DNA from: Streptomyces sp. NBC_00443
GTDB taxonomy: Bacteria > Actinomycetota > Actinomycetes > Streptomycetales > Streptomycetaceae
Length of the DNA: 64,000 nt
Reading direction: 5' to 3'
Assembly (NCBI RefSeq): GCF_036014175.1
Contig: NZ_CP107917.1
Coordinates: 2,666,001 to 2,730,000, forward strand
Shown here: positions 35,819 to 43,044 of the stretch, piece after piece
Layout: every line of letters begins with the position of its first letter
How positions within the stretch are numbered: the first letter of the stretch is position 1
Notes under the pieces: model-generated
What the model was told of the DNA's origin: nothing
The model's input: the letters and a program-made list of their open reading frames with translations, nothing else
The model's database searches: none
Made by a program: the position numbers and the translations under genes

Positions 35819-36030
35819 TCGCTCTTTATGACCGTTTTATCTAGGGCTTACATCATGCGGAATCCTCGACTTCCACTGTTTGGAAGAGCGCAGGCCGACG
35901 TGCTGGAATGCGAGAACTGCCTAATAGTCAAAGACGTACTCAGCAGTGCTACGTACTCGATGACGAACTGGGCTCTGAGACACAGCGGCACATACGTAGG
36001 TGCCGACCCCGCCGGAAGGTTGTTGGTCGA
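35819..36030 (+). promoter_or_regulatory. Upstream region of conservon 2
   Basis: An AT-richer stretch without coding character (the ATG at 35828 opens a 68-codon frame with poor third-position GC). It contains CTTACATCATG (35847-35857), identical to the 11-mer ahead of conservon 1. It also has a CTACGTACTC/ACGTACTC direct repeat near 35935-35960. GGAAGG lies about 11 nt before the cvnA2 GTG. A promoter is expected here but I cannot fix its position. Confidence 0.45.
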
Positions 36031-39000
36031 GTGAGGCGAAGCAAGAGCAGTCCCGAGCCGTCGGCCCGGGGCAACTTCACCCCGCCGCCGCGCGGAGCGG
36101 CGCCCGCCCATGTGCCCGGATCGGAACCAACGGCCACGCCGGCCCCGAGCGGCGGCCGTCTCTCCCCGCGCAACTGGCGCGTGCCGACCCGGCTGAACGC
36201 GATCCTGCTCATACCCGTGATGGTCGGCCTCGTCATGGGCGGCTTCCAGGTGAAGAGCTCGATCGACACCTGGCAGGAGGCCGAGGACGCGGAGAACACC
36301 GCGCGTCTGGTCGCCGCCGCCCTGACCTACGGCGACGCTCTGCTGGAGGAGCGCGACCAGACCGCCGCGCCCCTGCTGGCGGGCAAGGGCGAGGACGACC
36401 CGACGGTCGTCAAGGCCCGCGACATCACCGACAAGGCCGCCGACGCCTTCGACGAGGCCGCCCAGAACATGCCGGACCGGCCCAACCTGGTCCGCCGTCT
36501 GGACCGCTTCCGTGAGGTCGAGCCGGAGCTGACCAAGCTCCGCGCGGCCGCCTACACCAGCAAGCTCAAGGGCGTGGACACCGAAGAGGGCTACGTCGAA
36601 GTCGAGCACCGACTGCTGGAGTTCTCCAACGAGCTGGGCCTCGGCACCGGAAACATCACCAGCTACGGCCGTACGGTCTACGCCATCTCGCTCACCAAGG
36701 GCGCGCTCTCGCTGCAGCGCTCCATCGGTATGCACATGCTGACCCAGCCGGGTCCCAAGGCCGACGACCTGGCCAAGCAGCGCGTCGCCCTGTCGTCGTA
36801 CGCCTACCTGGAGGGCATCGCCATCCAGGAGTACCAGAGCGGTGGCACCGAGGCGGACAACGCCAAGCTGGTGCAGGCCACGAAGGACATCAAGGCCGAG
36901 GGCGCGGCCCTGGCGGCGGCGGCCAGGCAGAAGAACCCGGACTACGTCCCGCCGCCCACCAAGGACAACGCGATGGTCTCGGCCATCGCGCAGTTGTCCT
37001 CCACGGACCCCAGTGACCGCCAGGCCCTCGCCTCGCAGGGCGTCACCAGGGACAACTGGTGGGCGGTGAACACCCTCAAGTACAACGCGTACCGCGACAT
37101 CGAGAACGACCTCGCGGGCACCGCGGTGAACGAGGCCTCCGTCATCTCCGACGACGCCAAGCGCGACGCGCTGATCACCGGTGCCGTCGTCGTGGTCGCC
37201 CTGCTCGCGGCGTTCATCCTGGCCGGGATGGTCGCCCGCCAGATGAGCCGCGCGATGCGCCAGCTGCGCAACGCCGCCTTCGGCATCGCCGAGCAGCGCC
37301 TGCCGATGCTGGTCGACCAGCTCTCGCGCACCGACCCGGGCCGCGTGGACACCCGCGTCCAGCCCATCCCGATCAACACCCGCGACGAGATCGGCGAAGT
37401 CGCCCGCGCCTTCGACCAGGTCCACCGCGAGGCCGTCCGGCTCGCCGCCGAGCAGGCCCTGCTGCGGGGCAACATCAACGCGATCTTCACCAACCTGTCG
37501 CGCCGCAACCAGTCGCTGATCGAGGGCCAGCTGACCCTGATCACCGACCTGGAGAACAACGAGGCCGACCCGGACCAGCTGGAGAACCTCTTCCGCCTGG
37601 ACCACCTCGCGACCCGTATGCGCCGCAACGGCGAGAACCTCCTGGTCCTCGCCGGCGAGGAGCCCGGCCGCCGCTGGGACCAGCCGGTCCCGCTGGTCGA
37701 CGTGCTGCGCGCCGCCTCCTCCGAGGTGGAGCAGTACGAGCGCATCGAGCTGTCGGGCGTCCCGGAGGCCGAGATCCACGGCCGCGCCGTGACCGACCTC
37801 GTGCACCTGCTCGCCGAGCTGCTGGAGAACGCGACGACGTTCTCCTCCCCGCAGACCAAGGTTCGCGTGACCGCCACCCGTCTCCCCGACGGTCGGATCA
37901 TGATCGAGATCCACGACAAGGGCATCGGCCTCACCGCCGAGGACTTCGCGGACATCAACCACAAGCTGGCCAACCCGCCGACCGTCGACGCCGCGATATC
38001 CCAGCGCATGGGCCTGTTCGTGGTCGGCCGGCTGTCCGACCGGCACGGCATCCGCGTCCAGCTGCGCCCCTCCGGCGAGCAGGCCGGCACGACCTCGCTG
38101 GTCATGCTGCCCGACGCCATCACGCACGGCGGTGGCGGCGAGCAACAGCCGTCCCAGGACCAGTTCACCGTCTCGCAGATCATCCCGGAGCAGAACTTCC
38201 AGGGTGGCGAGAGCTTCAGCCCGCCGCTGCGCACGGCCGCCGAGCTGGGCTTCGACGACAGCCGCTACACCGAGGTGCCGGACGATCTCCGCGACCTGGA
38301 CCCGGTGGGCCGCTCCCTGATGCGCGAGGAGCGCCGCGCGGCCCTGGAGGCTCAGTCCCACGGCCCGGACAACCCCGAGGCGCCCGGATACGACGACTTC
38401 ACCGGTCAGCCGGCCTACGACGGTCGCAACGGCTTCCCCGAGCAGCCGGGCGGGTACGACCCGCAGCCGTCGTACGAGGAGCAGCGGCAGACGTCGTACG
38501 AGGAGCAGCAGCGGTCTGCGTACGAGGAGCCCCAGCGGGCGTCGTACGACAACACGTACTACGCGCCGAACGGTGGCCCGCAGCAGAACGACACCTTCTC
38601 GTCCGGCGGCTACCCCGAGCCCTCCTATGCGGAGCCGGTCCGCGAGGAGCCCGCGGCTCCGAGCGCCCCCGCCCCGGAGTCCTTCCCGGCCTTCGAGCAG
38701 CGGCGTCACCAGGACGACTGGCCGCAGCAGAACGGCTACCGCAACGGCTACCAGGACCAGTACGCTCCGGAAACGGAATCTGCGCAGGCCGCTGACTCGA
38801 ACGAGCGCGACCGCGTAGGCTTCGACCGTCCGGGACCGGCCTCCTCCGCCGCCCACGCAATGACCGACGCCGGGCTCCCCCGCCGCGGATCCGGCGCGAG
38901 CGGCAGCAACGGCGCACGGCCCGCGCGACAGGAACCGTCGGCCCCGGCGACGCCGGAGAGCAACGGCGACAACAGCTGGCGTTCGGCCAACGACGACCGC

Positions 39001-39264
39001 TGGCAGCAGGCCTCGCAGCTCCGCAAGCCCAAGGCGGGTGGGGTCACCTCCTCCGGTCTGCCGAGGCGGGTACCCAAGGCCAACCTGGTCGAGGGAGCCG
39101 CTGAGACCACCCCCCAGGGAGGTCCGCAGATCTCCCGCGCTCCCGAGGACGTCCGGGGCAGGCTGAGCAATCTGCGCCGCGGTGTCCAGCGGGGACGCAC
39201 CGCAAACAGCGAAACGAACGGCCAGGGCTTCGGCCCTGACAGCACCTACAACCAGGAGCGTTAG
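36031..39264 (+). CDS. cvnA2: Conservon sensor protein CvnA2 (histidine-kinase-like)
   Basis: 1077 residues from GTG 36031. TM1 is at about 55-72 (LNAILLIPVMVGLVMGGF), a helical sensing domain runs to about 380, and TM2 is at 380-402. A HAMP-like region with DQVHREAVRLAAEQALLRGN follows, then LFRLDHLATRMRRNGENLLVL and HATPase_c (LLAELLENATTFSSP about 592, EIHDKGIGLTAEDF). The tail is rich in Tyr-Glu-Glu-Gln repeats (PSYEEQ, TSYEEQ, SAYEEP). It ends in the same GLPRRVP/ISRAPEDVRGRL segment as CvnA1. The sensing domains differ strongly, so the two conservons probably answer different signals. Confidence 0.93.
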   Translation: MRRSKSSPEPSARGNFTPPPRGAAPAHVPGSEPTATPAPSGGRLSPRNWRVPTRLNAILLIPVMVGLVMGGFQVKSSIDTWQEAEDAENTARLVAAALTYGDALLEERDQTAAPLLAGKGEDDPTVVKARDITDKAADAFDEAAQNMPDRPNLVRRLDRFREVEPELTKLRAAAYTSKLKGVDTEEGYVEVEHRLLEFSNELGLGTGNITSYGRTVYAISLTKGALSLQRSIGMHMLTQPGPKADDLAKQRVALSSYAYLEGIAIQEYQSGGTEADNAKLVQATKDIKAEGAALAAAARQKNPDYVPPPTKDNAMVSAIAQLSSTDPSDRQALASQGVTRDNWWAVNTLKYNAYRDIENDLAGTAVNEASVISDDAKRDALITGAVVVVALLAAFILAGMVARQMSRAMRQLRNAAFGIAEQRLPMLVDQLSRTDPGRVDTRVQPIPINTRDEIGEVARAFDQVHREAVRLAAEQALLRGNINAIFTNLSRRNQSLIEGQLTLITDLENNEADPDQLENLFRLDHLATRMRRNGENLLVLAGEEPGRRWDQPVPLVDVLRAASSEVEQYERIELSGVPEAEIHGRAVTDLVHLLAELLENATTFSSPQTKVRVTATRLPDGRIMIEIHDKGIGLTAEDFADINHKLANPPTVDAAISQRMGLFVVGRLSDRHGIRVQLRPSGEQAGTTSLVMLPDAITHGGGGEQQPSQDQFTVSQIIPEQNFQGGESFSPPLRTAAELGFDDSRYTEVPDDLRDLDPVGRSLMREERRAALEAQSHGPDNPEAPGYDDFTGQPAYDGRNGFPEQPGGYDPQPSYEEQRQTSYEEQQRSAYEEPQRASYDNTYYAPNGGPQQNDTFSSGGYPEPSYAEPVREEPAAPSAPAPESFPAFEQRRHQDDWPQQNGYRNGYQDQYAPETESAQAADSNERDRVGFDRPGPASSAAHAMTDAGLPRRGSGASGSNGARPARQEPSAPATPESNGDNSWRSANDDRWQQASQLRKPKAGGVTSSGLPRRVPKANLVEGAAETTPQGGPQISRAPEDVRGRLSNLRRGVQRGRTANSETNGQGFGPDSTYNQER

Positions 39265-39265
39265 T

Positions 39266-39688
39266 GTGAGCCCGATGAGCCAGGCGGCACAGAACCTGAA
39301 CTGGTTGATCACCAACTTCGTGGACAACACCCCCGGGGTGTCGCACACGGTGGTGGTCTCCGCCGACGGACTCCTTCTGGCGATGTCCGAAGGCTTCCCG
39401 CGCGACCGCGCCGACCAGCTCGCGGCCGTCGCCTCCGGTCTGACGTCCCTGACGGCAGGCGCCTCCCGCATCTTCGAGGGTGGCAGCGTGAACCAGACGG
39501 TTGTGGAGATGGAGCGCGGATTCCTCTTCATCATGTCCGTCTCCGACGGTTCTTCGCTCGCAGTTCTCGCACATCCCGAGGCGGACATCGGCCTCATCGG
39601 GTACGAGATGGCGCTTCTGGTCGACCGTGCCGGTACCGTCCTCACGCCGGATCTGCGTGCGGAGCTCCAGGGCAGCCTGCTCAACTAA
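39266..39688 (+). CDS. cvnB2: Roadblock/LC7-domain protein CvnB2
   Basis: 140 residues from GTG 39266, with AGGAGC 7-8 nt upstream; an ATG three codons in is the alternative start. It matches CvnB1 except for about seven conservative changes and the first residues. It directly follows the cvnA2 stop. Confidence 0.95.
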   Translation: MSPMSQAAQNLNWLITNFVDNTPGVSHTVVVSADGLLLAMSEGFPRDRADQLAAVASGLTSLTAGASRIFEGGSVNQTVVEMERGFLFIMSVSDGSSLAVLAHPEADIGLIGYEMALLVDRAGTVLTPDLRAELQGSLLN

Positions 39689-39783
39689 CAGACAGTCGGT
39701 GCGTTTTGGCGTCCCGTGGCCGTAAGGTTTCGGGACGCGGCTCCACATGATGGGTGCCAGGCACAGTCGGAGGAGGAGAGAAA

Positions 39784-40356
39784 GTGGCAACACCCCCAGA
39801 CGGTTCATCATCGGGCAACTGGTCGTACGGCCCTGGCCAGGGGCATGGCGACGGTTCCCGGAACCGGTACAACTTCCCCTCCACGCCCAGCCAGCGGCAG
39901 CCGTACGCCCCGCAGGGACCCGGGCCCTCGCCGTACGACCAGCCGCCGGCGCCGCGCATCCAGCCGGTGCAGCCGCAGCGACGCGCCCCTGAGCCGGCGC
40001 CCGCCGGGGCGGCGAACAACCCCCTGGTACGCCCGTACGCCATGACCGGCGGCCGGACGCGCCCCCGCTACCAGCTCGCCATCGAGGCACTGGTGCACAC
40101 CACCGCGCAGCCGCACCAGATGCAGGGCCAGCTGCCCGAGCATCAGCGGATCTGCAACCTCTGCCGCGAGATCAAGTCGGTGGCGGAAATCTCCGCCCTC
40201 CTGACGATCCCTCTCGGCGTGGCCAGGATCCTCGTCGCCGACTTGGCGGAAGCGGGCCTGGTCGCCATCCATCAGCCCGGCGGCGACGAGAACGCCGGCG
40301 GCCAGCCAGACGTGACACTGCTCGAAAGGGTGCTCAGTGGACTTCGCAAGCTCTAG
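39784..40356 (+). CDS. cvnC2: DUF742 protein CvnC2 with long Pro/Gln-rich N-terminus
   Basis: 190 residues from GTG 39784, with GGAGGAGAGAAA just upstream. The first 80 residues are a disordered Pro/Gln/Tyr-rich extension that CvnC1 lacks. The DUF742 core (PYAMTGGRTRPRYQLAIEAL, RICNLCREIKSVAEISALL) follows. It overlaps cvnD2 by 20 bp, as in conservon 1. Confidence 0.94.
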   Translation: MATPPDGSSSGNWSYGPGQGHGDGSRNRYNFPSTPSQRQPYAPQGPGPSPYDQPPAPRIQPVQPQRRAPEPAPAGAANNPLVRPYAMTGGRTRPRYQLAIEALVHTTAQPHQMQGQLPEHQRICNLCREIKSVAEISALLTIPLGVARILVADLAEAGLVAIHQPGGDENAGGQPDVTLLERVLSGLRKL

Positions 40357-40918
40357 CGGCGGTCCTTCCCGCTCCACTACCTCGGCGAAGATCGTGGTGG
40401 CGGGTGGCTTCGGCGTGGGTAAGACCACGTTCGTCGGGGCCGTCTCGGAGATCAACCCGCTGCGTACCGAGGCCGTCATGACGTCTGCTTCGGCAGGCAT
40501 CGACGACCTCACCCACACCGGAGACAAGACGACCACGACGGTCGCCATGGACTTCGGTCGTATCACCCTTGACCAGGACCTGATCCTGTACCTCTTCGGT
40601 ACGCCCGGCCAGGACCGCTTCTGGTTCATGTGGGACGACCTGGTGCGCGGCGCCATCGGTGCGATCGTCCTCGTTGACACGAGACGCCTTGCCGACTGCT
40701 TCCCGGCGGTCGACTACTTCGAGAACTCGGGTCTGCCCTTCGTGATCGCCCTCAACGGCTTCGACGGCAACCAGCCGTACAACCCGGACGAGGTCCGTGA
40801 GGCTCTCCAGATCGGCCCCGACACCCCGATCATCACGACGGACGCCCGGCACCGGGCGGACGCGAAGTCGGCGCTGATCACTCTCGTGGAGCACGCGTTG
40901 ATGGCTCGCTTGCGGTAG
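40337..40918 (+). CDS. cvnD2: Ras-like GTPase CvnD2
   Basis: 193 residues with the same P-loop (GGFGVGKTT) and switch II (FGTPGQDRF) as CvnD1. About five substitutions separate the two proteins after the N-terminal ten residues. GTG start within cvnC2. Cross-talk between the conservons is conceivable, since the GTPases are nearly the same. Confidence 0.95.
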   Translation: MDFASSSGGPSRSTTSAKIVVAGGFGVGKTTFVGAVSEINPLRTEAVMTSASAGIDDLTHTGDKTTTTVAMDFGRITLDQDLILYLFGTPGQDRFWFMWDDLVRGAIGAIVLVDTRRLADCFPAVDYFENSGLPFVIALNGFDGNQPYNPDEVREALQIGPDTPIITTDARHRADAKSALITLVEHALMARLR

Positions 40919-40977
40919 TGGACGTGCGGCCACCGGGCTGCCTCGGACGGTCGTAGGCCGTCTGCGGGCAGTCGGTG

Positions 40978-41003
40978 GTCCTCGCGCAGTCCCCGCGCCC
41001 CTA
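40978..41003. repeat. Short remnant of the Streptomyces extragenic repeat
   Basis: CTCGCGCAGTCCCCGCGCCC followed by CTAAG resembles the start of the dispersed CGCGCAGTTCCCCGCGCCCC-type unit I recall from streptomycetes. Related sequence is at 2501-2562. Assignment is from memory. Confidence 0.4.
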
Positions 41004-41020
41004 AGCCCCCAGGGACGTCG

Positions 41021-41049
41021 AAGGGCCCCTCTCTCGGAGAGGGGCCCTT
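41021..41049. terminator. Bidirectional terminator between cvn2 and accE
   Basis: AAGGGCCCCTCTC and GAGAGGGGCCCTT form a perfect 13-bp stem with a TCG loop and T-rich flank between convergent operons. Confidence 0.88.
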
Positions 41050-41065
41050 CTTCATGCTCTTGAGG

Positions 41066-41260
41066 TCAGCGCCAGCTGTGAGGCGCCCGGAAACCGGGCT
41101 CGCGCTCCAGGCGGCGCCAGCCGGCCTTGGCGCGGCCGCGGTGGGCCGGGGTGGCGTCGGTCGGCCGGGCGGCGGCACGCGCGAGCAGGATCGCCGTGAT
41201 GGCGGCGACTTCCTCGGGCTCGGCGTGGCCCTTCTCGACGCGGATATCAGGGAGGTTCAT
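41066..41260 (-). CDS. accE: Acyl-CoA carboxylase epsilon subunit
   Basis: 64 residues. The short N-terminal IRVEKGHAEPEEVAAITAIL and the C-terminal W-R-x-L-E-R-E-P-G-F-R-A-P-H-S-W pattern are typical of actinobacterial AccE/PccE. This subunit binds and stimulates the beta subunit. It lies 46 bp downstream of the beta-subunit gene on the same strand, the usual arrangement. Confidence 0.9.
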   Translation of the reverse strand: MNLPDIRVEKGHAEPEEVAAITAILLARAAARPTDATPAHRGRAKAGWRRLEREPGFRAPHSWR

Positions 41261-41306
41261 GGGTGTCAGTCTCCGTGAGAGAGGTTTCCGCAGGGGTACC
41301 GGTGGG

Positions 41307-42890
41307 TTACTGCGGGGGGTTGCCGTGCTTGCGGGACGGCAGGTCGGCGTGCTTGGTGTGGAGCATCGCCAGGGACTTGACGAGCACCTCGCGGGTCTCC
41401 GCGGGGTCGATCACGTCGTCCACCAGGCCACGCTCGGCCGCGTAGTAGGGGTGCATGAGCTCGGACTTGTACTCCTTGACCATGCGGGCCCGCATGACCT
41501 CGGGGTCCTCGGCCTCGGCGATCTGGCGGCGGAAGATGACGTTGGCCGCACCCTCCGCGCCCATCACGGCGATCTCGTTCGTCGGCCAGGCATAGGTGAG
41601 GTCGGCACCGATGGACTGGCTGTCCATGACGATGTACGCGCCTCCGTACGCCTTGCGCAGGATCAGGGAGATCCGGGGGACGGTCGCGTTGCAGTAGGCG
41701 TAGAGCAGCTTCGCGCCGTGGCGGATGATTCCGCCGTGCTCCTGGTCGACACCCGGAAGGAACCCGGGAACGTCCAGGAAAGTGACGATCGGGATGTTAA
41801 AAGCGTCACACATCTGGACAAAGCGCGCAGCTTTTTCCGATGCCTCGATGTCCAGCACACCGGCGAGGGACTGCGGCTGGTTGGCCACGATGCCGACCAC
41901 CTGGCCGTCGAGGCGGGCCAGCGCGCAGATGATGTTCCGCGCCCAGCGCTCGTGGACCTCCAGGTAGTCGCCGTCGTCGACGATCTCCTCGATGACCTTG
42001 GCCATGTCGTACGGCCGGTTGCCGTCGGCCGGGACCAGGTCGAGGAGCATGTCGCTGCGGCGGTCCGGCGCGTCCGTGGACTCCGCCCGCGGCGGGTTCT
42101 CACGGTTGTTCTGGGGCAGCAGCGAGAGCAGGTAGCGCACCTCGGCGATGCACGTCTCCTCGTCGTCGTACGCGAAGTGGCACACGCCGGAGGTCTCGGC
42201 GTGCACGTCCGCGCCGCCGAGGCCGTTCTGGGTGATCTCCTCGCCCGTCACCGCCTTGACCACGTCCGGGCCGGTGATGAACATCTGGGACGTCTCGCGG
42301 ACCATGAACACGAAGTCCGTCAGGGCGGGCGAGTAGGCCGCGCCACCCGCGCACGGGCCGAGCATCACGCTGATCTGCGGGATGACGCCGGACGCCTTGG
42401 TGTTGCGCTGGAAGATGCCGCCGTAGCCGGCGAGCGCCGAGACGCCCTCCTGGATACGGGCACCCGCGCCGTCGTTCAGCGAGACCAGCGGAGCGCCCGC
42501 CGCGATGGCCATGTCCATGATCTTGTGGATCTTGGTGGCGTGGGCCTCGCCCAGCGCGCCGCCGAAGATGCGGAAGTCATGGGCGTAGACGAAGACCGTG
42601 CGGCCCTCCACCGTGCCCCAGCCGGTGATGACACCGTCGGTGTACGGCTTCTTGGACTCCAGGCCGAAGCCCTGGGCCCGGTGCCGGCGCAGTTGCTCGA
42701 CCTCCCGGAAGGAATCCGGGTCCAGGAGCAGCTCGATGCGCTCCCGGGCGGTCAGCTTGCCCTTGGCGTGCTGCGCCGTGGTCGCCTTCTCGCTCGGGCC
42801 GGCCAGCGCCTGCGCACGGATCTCGTGCAGCTCGGCGGTCCGCCCGCGGGCGTCGATCGGCTCACCCGGTGCCTCATCCAAAACGGTCAT
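41307..42890 (-). CDS. pccB: Propionyl/acetyl-CoA carboxylase beta subunit
   Basis: 527 residues, carboxyltransferase that moves CO2 from biotin to propionyl- or acetyl-CoA, making malonyl- or methylmalonyl-CoA for lipids and polyketides. Family motifs are KLTARERIELLLDPDSF, GGALGEAHATKIHKIMD, the oxyanion-hole stretches GAGARIQEGVSALAGYGGI and RKAYGGAYIVMDS, and GAEGAANVIF. The matching alpha subunit is not in the window. Around 41792-41845 there is a run of rare codons (AAA, GCT, TTT, TGT) in an otherwise G/C-ending gene. Confidence 0.93.
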   Translation of the reverse strand: MTVLDEAPGEPIDARGRTAELHEIRAQALAGPSEKATTAQHAKGKLTARERIELLLDPDSFREVEQLRRHRAQGFGLESKKPYTDGVITGWGTVEGRTVFVYAHDFRIFGGALGEAHATKIHKIMDMAIAAGAPLVSLNDGAGARIQEGVSALAGYGGIFQRNTKASGVIPQISVMLGPCAGGAAYSPALTDFVFMVRETSQMFITGPDVVKAVTGEEITQNGLGGADVHAETSGVCHFAYDDEETCIAEVRYLLSLLPQNNRENPPRAESTDAPDRRSDMLLDLVPADGNRPYDMAKVIEEIVDDGDYLEVHERWARNIICALARLDGQVVGIVANQPQSLAGVLDIEASEKAARFVQMCDAFNIPIVTFLDVPGFLPGVDQEHGGIIRHGAKLLYAYCNATVPRISLILRKAYGGAYIVMDSQSIGADLTYAWPTNEIAVMGAEGAANVIFRRQIAEAEDPEVMRARMVKEYKSELMHPYYAAERGLVDDVIDPAETREVLVKSLAMLHTKHADLPSRKHGNPPQ

Positions 42891-43044
42891 GTAGCGACCT
42901 TACGAAGGACACCGAGGAAAGCGAGCCGTTGACTCCGTACAGTCTCCGGAGCCATTTCCTGGTACCACTGAACAGAACCCTCGCGGCATGCAGCCCTTCT
43001 GACTGCTCAGAGGGCGTGCGGGTTGTTGGGGTCGCACAAAGCCG

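Noticed and set aside
35828..36034. 68-codon ORF ahead of cvnA2
   Set aside because: Its third positions are not G/C rich and it overlaps the cvnA2 start and the probable promoter region.
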